A stretch of DNA of 64,000 nt from Bettongia penicillata ogilbyi (GCA_023548195.1 JAJHZJ010000601.1:310001-374000), one strand, 5' to 3'. Positions 1 to 13,223 are shown, counted from the stretch's first letter. Numbers and translations: made by a program. Notes: generated by a model from the sequence alone, not told the origin.

Positions 1-423
1 TGTAGAAAAGCAGGGGTAATAACACTAATCTCAGACAAAGCAAAAGTGGAAAGAGATCTATTAATAGAGTAAAGAAAGGAAACTATATTCTGGTAAAAGG
101 CAATATAGACAACAAAGGACTATCATTACTAAGCATATATGCTGAAATTGGTATAGCACCCAAATTTTTGTAGGAAAAGTTAAGGGAACTACAGAAAGAA
201 ATGGATGTGGGGAACCTCAACTCCTCCTCTCTGCCCTTGATAGTTCTAACCTTAAAATAAACAAAAAAGAAGTTTAGGAGGTGAATAAAACTCTCGATAA
301 GGTAGATATGTTAATATCTGGAGACAATTAAATGGAGATACGGAGGAATATACCTTTTTATCAGCGGTTCACGGCATACATGCAAAAATTGACCACGTAC
401 TACGGCATATTTTCACAATCCAG

Positions 424-426
<3 letters not shown>

Positions 427-469
<43 letters not shown>
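427..469. repeat. (GA)n microsatellite
   Basis: An uninterrupted GA dinucleotide run lies inside the L1 endonuclease remnant. It is the source of an RERERE-type translation that is not a gene. Confidence 0.97.
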
Positions 470-471
<2 letters not shown>

Positions 472-529
472 CAGTGCATTCTTCTCAGATCATAATGCAA
501 TAAAAATTACGTCATAACAGGCAATGGAA

Positions 530-3500
530 AGCTAGACCAAAAATTAATTGGAAACTACATAATCTAATCCTAAAAAAGGAGTGGATTAAACAAGAAATCA
601 TACAAACAATCAACAACTTCATTCAAGAGAATGACAATATTGAGAAAATTCAGCAAATCTTCTGGATCCTGCAGAAGTAGATCTTGGGGAAGCTTTATAT
701 CTTTGAATGCCTACATGAATAAAATAGAGAAAGAGGAAATAAATAAATGGGGCATGCAGCTGAAAAAGCTAGAAAAACAGTGAATTAAAAATCCCCAAGT
801 AAATACCAAATTAGAAATACTGAAAACCAAAGGAGAGATTAACAGAACTGAAATTAAGAAAATTATAGAACTAATAAATTAAATTTAGAGTTGGTTTTAT
901 GAAAAAAATCAATAAAATTGATAAACCTTTGTTCAATTGGATTAAAAAAAAGAAAAATCAAAACCAAATTAGGAAAATCAGAAAGGAAAGGGGTGAATTT
1001 CTCTCCAATGAAGAGGAAATTAAGTACATAATTAGAAATTACTTTGCTCAAATTTATGCCCCAAAATTCGAAAATCTAAATGAGCGGGATGATTACTTAA
1101 AAAAATATGTAAATTGTTCAGGTTAACAGAAGAGCAAGTTGAGTATTTAAATAACCCCGTCTCAGAAAAAGAAATTGAACAAACCATCAAAAAACTCATT
1201 TGGAAAAAATCTCAAGGATCAGATGAATTTAAAAGTGAATTCTGTCAAACATTTAGAGAAGAGTTAATTCCAATATTGTCTAGACTGTTTGGGAAAATTG
1301 GAAGACAAGCAATCCCCCCAAATTCTCTTCCTAATAAACATATAGTTTTGATACCTAAACCAGGAGGAACCAAAAAAGAGAAAGGAAATTACAGACCAAT
1401 TTCTCTAATGAATATAGATGCAAAAAATTTAAATAAAATTTTAGTAAAAAAAATACAGTATCTTATTACGAGAATAATAATAACAATACATTTTGATCAG
1501 GTAGGATTCATACCAGGAATGCAGGGTTAGGCAAATATTGGGAAAAGTATTAGCATTATTGATCATACCAGCAAGAAATATAACAGAAAACATATGATTG
1601 TCTCAATAGATGCAGAAAAAGCTTTTGACAAAATACAACACCCATTCCTATTGAAAACACAGCAGAACACAGGAATCAATGGAACTTTCCATAAAATAAC
1701 AAGAAGTATCTACCTAAAACCTTCAGCAATCATTATACACATGGAGATAAACTAGATGCATTTCCAGTAAGCTCAGAAACGAAACAAGGATGTCTATTAT
1801 CACCACTGTTATTCAATATGGTAATAGAAATGCAAGCTGTACCAATAAGGGAAGAAAAAAAATTGAGGTTATTAGAATAGGCACAGATGAAATTAAGTTA
1901 TCCCTCTTTGCAGAGAATATGATGATATACTTAGAGAGTTCCAGAGAATCATGTAAAAAAACTGCTAGAAATAATAAACAACTTTGGCAATGTTGCAGGT
2001 TACAAAATAAACCCATAAAAATCGTCTGCATTTCTATGTATTACTAAGAAAGCCCAAGAGCAAAGATAGGAAGAGGAAACTCATTTAAAGTTACAGTGGA
2101 CATTATAAATTATTTGGGAGTCTTCCTGCCAAAAAAAAAAAAAAACAAAATAAAACTTTGGGACTATAGGAAGACAATTACAAAATACTTTTTGCACAAA
2201 TAAAGTGAGATCTAAGCAAGTGGAAAAACATCAGTTGCTCATGGGTAGGCCTAGCTAATATAATAGAAATGACAATTTTACCTAAATTAATTTCATTGTT
2301 TACTGTCATGCCAATTAAACCATCAGATAATAATTTTCTAGAGCTGGATAAAATAATATCAAAAATCATATGGAAGAGAAAATGTCCAGAATATCAAAGG
2401 GAGTAACGAGAAGAAATGTTAGGGAAGGTGGCCTGTGGCAAAGAAACGGAAGGGTGGAAAAGTGGAATATATTAGATACTCAAGACACAGTAGGCAATGA
2501 ATATAGCAATCTCTTGTTTGATAAACTCAAGTACCCTAGCTTCTGGTATAAGAACACACTGTTTGACAAAAACTGCTGGGAAAACTGGATAATAATGTGG
2601 CGGAAACTAGGCATAGACCCATGCCTGACACCCGACACAAAAATAAAGTTCAAATGAGTACACGCCTTAGGTATAAAGATTGATATAATGGACAAATTGG
2701 AAGAGCAAGGGATAGTGTATCTGTCAGATTTATGGAGAAGGGAAGAATTTTTGAATAAAGAAGAGACAGAAAGCATTATAAAGTGCAAGATGGATAATTT
2801 TGATTACATTAAACTGAAAAGGTTTTGCACAAGCACACCCAATTGAACCAAAATTCGGAGGGATGTAGTATATTGGCAAAAAATTTTTATACCTATTCTG
2901 GGGGATAAAAGCCTCATTTATAGAATATGTAGAGAACTGAGTCAAGTGTACAACAATGCCAGTCGTTCCCCAATTGATAAATGGTCAAAGAATATGAACA
3001 GACAATTTTCAGAGGAAGAAATTAAAGATGTCTATAATCAAATGAAAGAATGTTCTAAATCACTTTTGACTAGAGTGATGCAAATCAAAACAACTCTGAG
3101 GCACCATATCACACAGATTAGGTCAGCAAACATGACAGAATAGGAAAATGAAAAATGTTGGAGAGGATGTGAGAGAGTTGGAACACTAACTCATTGTTGG
3201 TGGAGCTGTGAGCACATCCAACCATTCTAAAGAGCAGTTTGGAACTATGCTCAAAGGGCTACAAAAATGTGCATACCCTTTGACCCAGCAGTATTGCTTC
3301 TAGGACTGTATCCCCAAGAGATCATAAAAATGGGAAAGGGTCTCACATGAACAACAATATTTATAGCAGCACTCTTTGTGGTGACCAAAAACTGGAAATC
3401 AAGGGGATGCCCATAAATTGGGAATGGCTCAACAAGTTGTGGTATATGAATGTAATGGAATAATATCGTACAATAAGAAATGATGAACAGGAAGACTTCA

Positions 3501-3760
3501 CAGAGGCCTGAAAAGTCTTACATGATCTGATGCTGAGGAAAAGGAGCAGAACCAGGGACCTTTGTACCCAGCAAGAACCACAGTGTGTTACAAAGTGTAG
3601 ACTTTGAACTGCATTGCAATGCAAGGACTTAAAGAATTCCCAGTGGTCTTTTAAGGAAAATGGACTTCCATATCCAGAGAAAGATCTTTGAAATTCAGTC
3701 GCAGAATATAGTAGCTCATTTTCTTTTGTAGTACGTTTGGACAAGGTCTAAAGAGAGAAT
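530..3760 (+). pseudogene. LINE-1 ORF2 (endonuclease/reverse transcriptase) pseudogene
   Basis: Intact ORF2 would encode the endonuclease and reverse transcriptase that carry out target-primed reverse transcription. Readable blocks in order are: the end of the endonuclease (about 530-640); the linker SWFYEKINKIDKPL (about 890-935); a stretch with IPKPGG and [19 protein letters not shown] (about 1350-1440); [10 protein letters not shown] (about 1498-1527); [12 protein letters not shown] (about 1602-1637); SLFAENMMIYLE (about 1903-1938); and a C-terminal block with CWRGCERVGTLTHCWW (about 3160-3200). Stops and frame changes separate the blocks. The catalytic FADD motif reads FAEN, so the polymerase site itself is lost. 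Family assignment rests on these RT motifs. Confidence 0.88.
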
Positions 3761-6700
3761 AGAATAAATAGCAGGCAAAATAGGATTGAAGGAAATATAG
3801 GTAGTCTTTCACAATATGATTACTATGCAAGACTTTAGCAAAACTTCAAATCCATGGCCTTTATTGTATTTCTTTCCTTCTCAGTGTGGATGGGAGGGGA
3901 GGGAGAATGTGAGAGAAGTTGGAGCTCAAAAATTAAAGAATGATTGTTGAAAATTGTTTTTGCATGCAAGCGGGAAAGAAGAAATATAGGTAATGGGATA
4001 TAGAAATCTAACTTTCCCTACAGGAAAAGAGAGAAGATGTGGGTAAGGGAAGGGAGGGGTGTGATAGAAGAGAGGACAGATTGAGGGAATGGGTAATCAG
4101 AATGCAACACGTTATGGGGTGAGGAGGGTAGAGATGGGGAAAAATTTTGGAGCTTAAAATCTTGTAGAAATGAATGTTGAAAACTACAAATTAATAAATT
4201 AATTAAAAATAAACAAAACATTATTTTAAGAAGTTTAGCAGAACCAAGTAAAGCTACTTCTTGTCACATAATAATTAGCCTTTGTTCTGTTTTTCTTGAT
4301 GCAATTAATCATGTTGTCCCTACTCCCATGATGCTGTCCACTTTGTAACCAGTCACATCATCTTCTCCACCTACACAACTCTATTATTTGTTCTGTAATT
4401 CTCTAACAATTACAAGAAGTGTTTTCATACCCATTTTCATACCCATGTAGCTGGAGAAATTAAGAACCTATTAGTCGATAAATTAAAATTTTAACAATAA
4501 ATGATTTATAAGCAAACCTTTGTGCTCATTTTACCATAATTTTAATTGCAACACTATTCTCTACAGTGTTCATTCTCATGCTGAACTCTCTCATTTTCTC
4601 ATCCTGAGGGAACAAGGAGGTGAAACATGCCTGGCAGAAAGTCATGAGAGTGAGTTCTAGAGCACTATATTGTTCATAGTGTTCTTTTAAAGAAGAGTCT
4701 AAGGTTTAAATTTTTCTTTAGACACACACTTTGTGATTGTAGGCAACACATCTTTAACTCCAAGAACTCTAATCTGTAAATGTGAAACATTAATACTTGC
4801 ACTACAGACTTCTTTGGATTGTCGCAATGAAGGTGCTATATAAATGTGTTATCCAACCATCACTACATGAATTTATCTCTAATGAACAAATAACTAAATT
4901 TATTAGAACATCCTTGGATTCAATAAACACTTCTCCACTTTCAGTAATGAAGTCACAGTCCTACATATTAGTGATACAAATAAAATTTTACTTAAAAATT
5001 TCCTGTTCAACCATAAACAGATTAAGTTTAAAAGATTTCCCACTGCAAAGTGATCTTCAGGTCAATCAGCATATATTAAGCCCCTCCTTCGTGCCATGCA
5101 CTGTTCTAAGGGCTAGAGATACCAAAAAGGTAAACATCCCCAAATAACAAAAAAGATCCCTGCTCTCAAGAAGCACACCCTTTAATGGAGAATATAATAT
5201 GCAAATGACTATATGCAATCAATATCTATTTATCTCTTATTTATATGCATGTGTTTACCTGTGTATCTATATATTTATGTATGCATACACATACACACAT
5301 ATATGTGTGTGTGTATCTCTGTATCTCTATCTAAAAAGGATAAGTTGGAAATTATCATAAAAGAAAATCACTAACATTCATCTTATCATAGAAAGTTAGA
5401 TATTTATTTCGATTTGAAGAAAGCCAGGGATCCAAGGAGACAGAAATGAGGAGGGAGATAATTTCCATCATGGGTGTAAAGTCAAGGGAAATGCACAGGA
5501 GATATGACCATGCATCAGGGGTCATCTATAGGTCAGCAAGCAAGTTGAGAAGAAATTCACCTGAGAGGATTTGACCAAGTGTCACATTCCAGCACCCGTT
5601 TGAGGAATAAACATGGAAATGAGCTAGGCAGAGCACAGACAAATTGAAAAGAAATATGACTTTATAGTTAATTCGAGCTGAAGATGAAGAATGAGACAGA
5701 TATTGAAAAAAAAGTGATTGACTTTCTTCCCACCTTCTCCTCCTGATGCATGTCTATCACAGATACTATAATATAACCTGCTATTTTTTTACCCATACCT
5801 TTGCAGTAAACTGACTTTTGCCTCAACCTTAAAGAAGTCAAAGGCTAGCTGGAAATAGATATAAATGATAAATAGACAAATACCTCTTGCTAAATGCTAG
5901 GCATTTTCCTAACTGGAGGCTCAGCGTGATTGAATTTCAGCTTTTTGTCCAATTATATATTTCTCTGAGGTTTTGTTGTTTTTATTTCATTGGCTTCTTC
6001 CTAGTTTGTGTCTTTATCTTGCTTGTCACAATAGTACGTACTTGAGGTAAGGTTCTTTTTCTTACTGTTTGATAATTTTTTATCCTATTTCTTGTCTTTT
6101 GATTTTATTTTAAAGTTGCGAACTCTACCTGGTGGTCAGGGGGCACTGTCCCAAGCTTTGCAATTTTCATGGTACCGTTTTAAGAGCTAGTTCTGGTATT
6201 CTGTAAGTTGCGAGTGCTTCTAGCGTGCTTTGATTCAAGAAACGTCATCACTGCTCTTCTAATCTGTGCTCTGAACTTTACCAAAGAAGAGAATTTGCTT
6301 TCTTAAAATGTTAAGTGCTACTGCTACTTTCAGCTTTGGAACTGAGACCAGGTTCTCTACTCCCTGGTGAGGAACTGCAAATACTCTTCTTCGTTAAAAT
6401 TTGTTTTCAGTTTTTAGCATTCGCTTCCACAAAATTTTGAATTTCATATTTTCTCCCCTTTTCCCTCTACCCCCAGGGACAGTGTGCATTCTGATTACTC
6501 TTTCCTCTCATCTGCCATCCCTTTTACCAATCCCCACTTTATCCACTTCTCTTCTATTTTCCTGTAGAGCAAGACACATTTCTCTATCCCGTTACCTATA
6601 TATCTTAATTACTAGTTGAATGTAAAATCATTCTTAGCACTGATTTATAAAGCTTTGATTTCCACATTCTCTCCCTTCCTTACTCTCTACGCACTCTCAT

Positions 6701-6888
6701 GGAGAAGTCAAGAAATTCCATATAGTTTATGTGTGTCTAGTCATGCAAAACACTTCCTTAACAGTCATGTTGAGATAGACTAACTATATTTCCCTCTATC
6801 CTATCATATACACCACTTATTTCTATTCTCTCCTTTGCCCTGTCCCTCTACCAGTGTTTGCTTTTGATTACCCTTTTCCACAATCTGC
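3740..6888. repeat. Segmental duplication, copy A, part 1
   Basis: This stretch aligns base for base, in the same orientation and with only scattered differences, to 56565-59708, an offset of about 52.8 kb. It holds an L1 tail, then unique AT-rich DNA (4215-6390) including a TG/TA microsatellite (about 5220-5335), then the 3' part of an old HAL1. Shared landmarks include the run from AAGAAGTTTAGCAGAACCAAG near 4230 and the motif near 6120 reading CTACCTGGTGGTCAGG. No gene is visible in the unique part. Confidence 0.93.
5220..5335. repeat. TG/TA-rich microsatellite
   Basis: Imperfect ATGTGTG, TATCTA and ACACAT repeats. The counterpart at 58040-58165 differs in repeat number. Confidence 0.85.
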
Positions 6889-7194
6889 TATCCCTTCTAT
6901 TATCCCCTCTCTCTTATTCCTTTCCTCTCTACCTTCCTATATGGTAAAATAAATTTCCATATTCAGTTGAGTCCGGATGTTATTACCTCCTGAACTCAAT
7001 GTAAGGTAGGCTCACTTATTTTTTTCACCTTCTCCTTCTTCCCCTCCATTGTAAAAACTTTTCCTTGCCTATTTTATGTGAGATGATTTACTACGTTCTC
7101 CTTTTCTCTTTCACTTTCTCCTATTTGATTCCACTCAAATCTTAAATTTATTTTTTACATATCATCACTTCATATTCAGCTCACTGTGCTCTCT

Positions 7195-7310
7195 CACTCC
7201 CTCCCTCTCTGCCTGTCTGTCTGTCTATATATATACATACATATACACACATATATACCTACATGCATATACACAACACACATACACACACATATATACC
7301 TACAGATATT
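7195..7310. repeat. CTGT/TA/CA microsatellite inside old HAL1
   Basis: Runs of CTGTCTGT, TATATACATA and ACACACATA lie between the ORF1 and 3'UTR parts of the older HAL1, the same position at which the other HAL1 copies carry a microsatellite. Confidence 0.85.
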
Positions 7311-8734
7311 CTCTCCAACTATCCTAATACTGAGAAAGTTCCCACATGTTACAAACATCATCTTTCCATGTAGGACATAAACAGTTCAACACTAAACCCT
7401 TATGGTTTGTCTTTCCCATTTATCTTCACATGCTTCTCTTGATTCTTGTATTTGAAAGTCAAAATTTCATATAGCTCAGGAATTTTCATCAAGAATACTT
7501 GAAAGTCCTCTATTTCATTGAAGTTCCCTTTTTTCTCTGAGCTATTATACTCACTTTTGCTGGGTAGGTGATTCTTGACTTAATCCTATACCCTTTGACC
7601 TCTGGAATATCATATTCTAAGCCTCTGATCCCTCAGGGTAGAAGCTCTTAAATCTTGTGTTATCCTGACTGTGTTTCAAAAACATTTGGATTTTTTTTTC
7701 TGTCTCTTTACAAATATTTTATTCTTGACCTGGTAATGCTGAAATTTGGCTACAATATTCCGAGTTTTCCCTTTTGGGATCTCTTTCAGGAGATAAGCAG
7801 TGGATTCTTTACATTTTTATTTTACCTTGTGCTTCTAGAATGCCAGGGGAGTTTTCCTTGATAATTTCTTGAAAGATGATGTCTCAACTTTTATTATTTG
7901 TTTTTATTCTGGCTTTCAGGTAGTCCAATTTTTTTAAATTTTAAATTTATTTATTTAAGTTTTCAACATTCATTTCAACAAAATTTTGAGTTGCAAAATT
8001 TCTCCCCACTTCTCCCCACTCCCCACTAAAACACTAGCCATTCTAATTACTTTTATCACCATTGTGCCCTCCCTTCTAACATCCTTCCCTTTCCTTATCC
8101 CCATCTTCTCTTGTTTCCTGTAGGGCAAGAAAACGTTTTATACCGCATTACTTGTATTTCTCATTTCCTAGTTGTATGCAAGAACAATACTCAAGAGTTG
8201 TTCCTACAACTTTGTGTTCCAACTTTTCTTCCTCCCTCTCTCCCCATCCATACCCTTTGGGAAGGCAAGCAATTCAATATAGGCCATATCTGTGGAATTT
8301 TGCAAATGACTTCCGTAATAGTCGTGTTGTGTAAGACTAACTATATTTCCCTCCATCCTATCCTGCTCCCCCATTTTTTCTGCTCTCTTTTTTGACCCTG
8401 GTGTTGACTTCTAATTGCTTCCTCCTCCCATGGCCCTCCCTGCCCTCATCCTCCCACCCTGCTTATCCCCTTTACCCCAATTTCCTGTATTGTAACATAG
8501 GTTTTCATATCAAAATGAGTGTGCATTTTATTCCGTCCTTTAGTTAAATGTGATGAGAGTAAGCCTCATGTTTTTTCTCTCACTTCAACACTTTTTCCCT
8601 CCACTGAAATGTCTTTTATTTGCCTCTTTTATAAGAAATAATTTGCCCCACTCCATTTCTCTCTTTCTTCTCCCAATATGTTTCTGTCATCCATTAATTT
8701 CATTTTTTTTAGTATATGATCCCATCCTATTCAA

Positions 8735-8798
8735 TTCACCCTGTGCTGTCTGTGTCTCTGTCTCTCTGTCTGTCTGTCACTGTCTCTCTCTCTCTGTC

Positions 8799-8837
<39 letters not shown>

Positions 8838-8840
8838 AAT
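8735..8840. repeat. (TCTG)n/(TG)n microsatellite inside HAL1
   Basis: CTGTCTCT/CTGTCTGT blocks pass into a TG run that ends near 8838, at the junction of HAL1 ORF1 and 3'UTR. Confidence 0.93.
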
Positions 8841-8956
8841 CCTACCAACTACCCAGATACTCAAAAAAGTTTTAAGAGTTACAAATATTGTCTTTCCATG
8901 TAGGAATAGAAACAGTTTAGTAAGTCCCTTATGATTTCTCTTTGATGTTTATCCCT

Positions 8957-9900
8957 TCATGCTTCTCTTGGTTCTTGTGTTGAAAAGTAAAATTTTCTTT
9001 TCAACTCTGGTCTTTTCATCAAGAATGCTTGAAAGTCCTCTATTTCATTGAAAGACCATTTATTCCACTGAAATATTATACTCAGTCTTGCTGGGTAGGT
9101 GATTCTTGGTTTTAGTCCTAGTTCCTTTGACTTCTGGAATATAATATTCCATGTCCTTCGATCCCTTAATGTAGAAGTTGCTAGATCTTGTATTATCTTG
9201 ACTGTATTTCCACAATACATGAGTTGTTTATTTCTAGCTGCTTTCAACATTTTCTCCTTCACCTGGGGACTCTGGAATTTGGCTACAATAATCCTAGGAG
9301 CTTCTCTTTTTGTATCTCTTTCAGGAGGTGATTGGTGGATTCTTTCAATATTTCTTTCTCCCCCTGGTTGTAGAATATCAGGACAGATTTCCTTGATAAT
9401 TTCATGAAAGATAATGTCTAGGATCTTTTTTTGATCATGGCTTTCAGGTAGTCCCATAATTTTTGAATTGTCTCTACTGGATCTACTTTCCATGTCAGTT
9501 GTTTTTGCAACGAGATATTTCACATTATCTCCCATTTCCTCATTCTTTTTGTTTTCTTTTGTGATTTCTTTGTTTCTCATAAAGTCATTAGCCTCCATAT
9601 GTTCCATTCTAATTTTTAAAGAAGTATTTTCTTCAGTGAGCTTTTGAACCTCTTTTTTCCATTTGACCACTTCTACTTTTTAAAGAATTCTTCTCCTCAC
9701 TGGCTTTTTTGCACCTCTTTTGCTAATTGAGTCAGCCTATTTTTAAATGTGTTATTTTCTTCAGCATTTTCTTGGGTCTCCTTTAGAAAGGTGTTGACCT
9801 GCTTTTCATGCTTTTCTTGTATCTCTTTCATTTCGCTTCCCAATTTTTCCTCCACCTCTATTATTTAATTTTCAAAACCCTTTTTGAGTTCTTAGATGGG
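8957..9900 (-). pseudogene. HAL1/L1 ORF1 (RNA-binding protein), mostly open
   Basis: L1 ORF1p is a trimeric RNA chaperone that coats element RNA. A 237-codon open stretch (8957-9670) holds the end of the coiled coil (MVKWKKEVQKLTEENTSLKI), the RRM-like domain entered at SSRDNSKIMGLPESHDQKK, and the C-terminal domain with CPDILQPGGERNIERIHQSPP, IIVAKFQSPQVKEKML and STLRDRRTWN. This is the only copy in the window whose frame stays open across the A-rich tract after HDQKK. Upstream the coiled coil continues in similarity to about 9900, but a stop lies just before the 237-codon stretch, so the full protein is not encoded. Confidence 0.8.
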
Positions 9901-11950
9901 CTGAGACAATTGAATATTTATTTTGTGTGTTTGGCATACAGAAATCTTGACTTTTATGTCTTTTCCTGATGGAAGCATTGTTCTTCCTCATCAGAAAGAA
10001 TGGGAGAAGATATCTGTTCACCAAGAATGTAACCTTCTGTAGTCTTATTTTTTCCCTTTTTTGAGCATTTTCCCAACGAGTTCCTTGACTTTTAGGTCCT
10101 TTGTCAAGAGCAGGGTATATTCTGTGGGTCTGTAAGGTCTCAGTTCCTCGTGGGTGGCACAATCAAGCGTGTACACTGGTCTGGCAGCAAGCAGAGATAT
10201 TTGCACCCAGAATCTTATCAGAGTTTTCTCCCCACTGCCACTTGGCCTCCAGTTCCACCAAGCCAGAGCTGGGGGGCTGGGATTCAGTCAAGCGGTGGGG
10301 GCAGGTCGGCCATTCAGTGTGAGACAAAGACCATCTCCATCAGGGCCTCTACAGAGGGCGGAGGTAATAATTAGCTCCTCAGTGCCCCCAGGACGTTTTA
10401 AGATCCAACAATGGATGTGGGCTCTGTGGGGGCTGCTGTGGGAGCTGCTGCTGCCCTCCTGATATGGCCTCTCTGGCCCCTGCCTGAGGCTGGAGCTCTG
10501 GGATGCTCCTTGTCTCTTCCTGGCCAGCTGAAAGAACCCCGTCACTGACCTTTGTCACCTGTGGGTTGACGTATCTGGGAACGCTGTTACTGCAAGTGAA
10601 GATTCAGCCCCAAGGTGTCCTCCTCCCAGAGTTGCTACCAAGGCTGGGCTATGCTCCGTTTCGAGTACGTTGTGACACACGTTACCTGGGGGCCTTTCAG
10701 GTCACCCTGGCCTGGAATTCTCTTCCACTCTGTTGTTCTCCACTTCTGCTGCTCCAAAATTTGTTTTGAGTCCCTCTCTACAGGTGTTTTATTGCCTGGG
10801 TGGTGACAGCCTGCATATGTGTGTCTCTCTACTCCACCATCTTAGCTTCACCCCCCACCCCCAGTCCAATACTTTTAAAATTATTTCCCTGGATCTACTT
10901 TCCATGCTAGTTCTTTTTCAGTGAGATACTTCACATTATCTTCTATTTGTTCATTATTTTGGTTTGCTTTACAATTTGTTGATTTCTCATAATGGCATTA
11001 GCTTCCCTTTCCTCCATTCTAATTTTTAAACAATTATTATCTTTAGTGAGCTTTTGAACTTCTTTTTCCATTTAACCCATCCTGCTTTTTAAGGCATTCT
11101 TCTTCTCGTTGACTTTTTGGATATCTTTTGCCATTTTGGTTAGTATAATTTTAAAACTATTATTTTCTTCAGCATTTTGAGGGGTTTCCTTGAGCAAACA
11201 AATAAATCATTTTTCATGATTTTCGTTCATCACTCTCATTTCTCTTCCCAATTATTTCTCTTATTTAATTTTCAAGATCCTTTTTGAGCTCTTCCATGGC
11301 CTGAGACCATTCATATTTTTATCTTGGATGCTTTGGATGCCTTTGTTGTCTTATTTTGGTTGTAAGTTTTGACATATCCCATCAGTGATGACACAAGAAA
11401 ATAACTCTTCACCAAGAAAGTAAAAATCTATAGTCGGTTTCTTTACCCTCCATTTGCTCATTTTCCCATCCAATTGCTTGAATTTTGGTCTCTTTGTTAG
11501 GTGTAGGCCTCCAGAAGCAGCCTCCTTTTCAGCATTGATTGCTGCCTACCTAGGTCCAGGACTGGAACTGGTACTGGAGCTCTAGTTGGAGTTGAACCCC
11601 GCTGCCCTCTCAGTCAGGTGTGACACTCTTCTCCCAGTCCTTCAAAGCTGTCTTTGGTTTTTGCAGGTTGAAAAGTCTGGAAACTACAACTGCAAGTAGT
11701 TCAGTCCCTAAGTCCATGCCCCTGCATGGCCCAAACTGAGCTGTATTCTGCTCCCAACCCAGTGTGATGAACCCTTCCTGTTTACCTTCCAGTTTGTCTT
11801 GTGTTGAAAATCTGCTTCAATCTGTCATTCTGTGGCTTTTGCTGCTCTAGAATTTTTTAAAGATCATTTTTTTTACAATTTTTTGAGGGGTTTATGAAGA
11901 GAGCGCTATCATTTCCCTGCTTCTACTCAGCTGTCTTGTCTCTGCCTTCT

Positions 11951-13223
11951 GAAAACACCCTTGTTTTTCCTAGAATTATGACCATTGCCCCTGCTCTCCT
12001 TTGGCCTAATTGCTAGTATTCCTCGAGCACACTTGAACTGTCATCAACAGCCACATATAGACAATACAAGAAAATTCTTCACCCAGTGCCAAAAAGGGAC
12101 CCTTGTAATCTCTTTATAACCAGTTACCCAATCCTCTTACCATTTCTAAGCTGAGAATCTCTGTAATTACTGATGATTTTGTTGTTGGAACTACTTTTAG
12201 ACATTGCATTAAACTGCTGGTGCTGCTTAATGATACTTTTGTTCAACCCCTTATGTCAATGTAAGAGACATCTACTACCAACCTCATAAGTTTTCTTGGA
12301 CTGGCAAAATATCTCATCCAGATCTTTTGCTAGTTGTAGATTTCAATTTTAGATATTATTTAAATGTTGTTCTCAGGGAAATATTGTCAGAATTCAGCTA
12401 AGTTGCTGTTTATGCTCCACCTTTCTGTCTTGACATACTTTTAAAGTTAGTCTCTATCATTAATATTTTCTTTTCTTCAGTTTAGACAGTCAACAAAGGA
12501 ATTAATAAAACCCTGATTAGTTGAATTTCAAGTTTCCAGAAGTAAATACTGACATTGAAAATGTAACAACCGGCTATGAGAGGCAGGTTTGAGCTGGTTC
12601 AATCATTCTCCTGCTTCTGATGGTCTTTAATTTTATGAACTAAAGTAAAATGTATAAAGGTTAATTTGGAGGAGTTCACAAGAGTCATTTATGACCCCTT
12701 GTAAGAAAGAGTGAGCATTTGTACTACAGAAATTGACAAGCTTGATTTATTGCTTTATTGATTATCTAGACTAAAGAAATATGAGTAATGCAGATAACAC
12801 ATAAAGTATGAATTTGTACTTTTTTCAAGAGAAATAGTTATTAATATTATATCAGCACACCCTCTATTGCTCTATTATTGCTTGAATTTACTACAAGTGA
12901 AGTAGAAGGCTCAAGCATTGCCAAATCAGAGTGCTAGGGATTGTAGACTATGAGTACTAAATGGAATTTATCCAGCAGTTTAAGACTTTCAACATGCTTT
13001 AAATTCATTATCTTATTTGAGTATTCCAACTCCTCTTTGTCCTGGATGCTTAGCTCTCAATGCTTTTTAGTTGCAGACAATTCAGTTGCAAAGGAGAACA
13101 AGAAATAAAGTCAATCAACCAGAAATAAGTAAGAACATTAAAAAAAATTAACTGGAGTCACAGAAGTCACTTGTTTCCTGTAATTGAAATTTCATAGAAA
13201 TATTTAGGAAGAGTGATCATTTT
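11951..13223. other. Unique intergenic DNA lost from duplicate B
   Basis: AT-rich sequence with no open frame of note and no repeat I recognise. The corresponding stretch is missing from the second duplicate, where an inverted HAL1 piece is joined directly to the homologue of 13224. Confidence 0.6.

Larger units (their letters stand above)
1..4215 (+). mobile_element. Decayed LINE-1 with ORF2 remnant and 3' tail
   Basis: A LINE-1 copy enters the window inside ORF2 and ends near 4215 in an A-rich tail with AATAAATTAATTAAAAATAAA-like sequence. Upstream parts resemble the ORF2 endonuclease region, and later parts the reverse transcriptase and C-terminal region. The reading frame is broken many times, so this copy cannot be active. 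The last 470 bases (from about 3740) match the tail at 56565-57030, and both are followed by the same flanking DNA, so the tail belongs to the segmental duplication. The ORF2 part has no counterpart upstream of the second copy. Confidence 0.9.
7930..10862 (-). mobile_element. Near-full-length HAL1 nested in older HAL1
   Basis: This minus-strand element begins near 10862 with GTGAAGCTAAGATGGTGGAG, followed by a GC-rich 5'UTR (about 9910-10850), ORF1 (about 8957-9900), a TCTG/TG microsatellite (8735-8840) and a 3'UTR ending at 7930 in a poly-T/ATTTATTTA tail. It is flanked by the 8-bp repeat AGTCCAAT (7922-7929 and 10863-10870), taken as its target-site duplication. The host HAL1 ORF1 resumes exactly there. 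Total length is about 2.9 kb and ORF2 is absent, which fits the half-LINE-1 (HAL1) class. Confidence 0.85.
6390..11950 (-). mobile_element. Old HAL1 (ORF1-only L1), interrupted by a younger HAL1
   Basis: Read on the minus strand, the element starts near 11950 with a GACAAGACAGCTGAGTAGAAG-like 5' end. It runs through a 5'UTR (about 11350-11940) and the N-terminal ORF1 coiled-coil region (10871-11330), is interrupted by the element at 7930-10862, and resumes with the ORF1 C-terminal region (about 7440-7921). A CTGT/TA microsatellite follows (7195-7310), then a 3'UTR ending near 6390. The same interior order is seen in the other HAL1 copies here. No ORF2 sequence lies between ORF1 and the 3'UTR. 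ORF1 is full of stops and frame breaks. Confidence 0.82.

Noticed and set aside
9099..9407. Plus-strand 102-codon frame, with similar frames at 30178 and 61743
   Set aside because: Antisense shadows of HAL1 ORF1; their likeness to each other reflects the shared element.
10101..10806. Several 60-100 codon frames in GC-rich DNA
   Set aside because: Also HAL1 5'UTR; no conserved protein and not open in the other copies.
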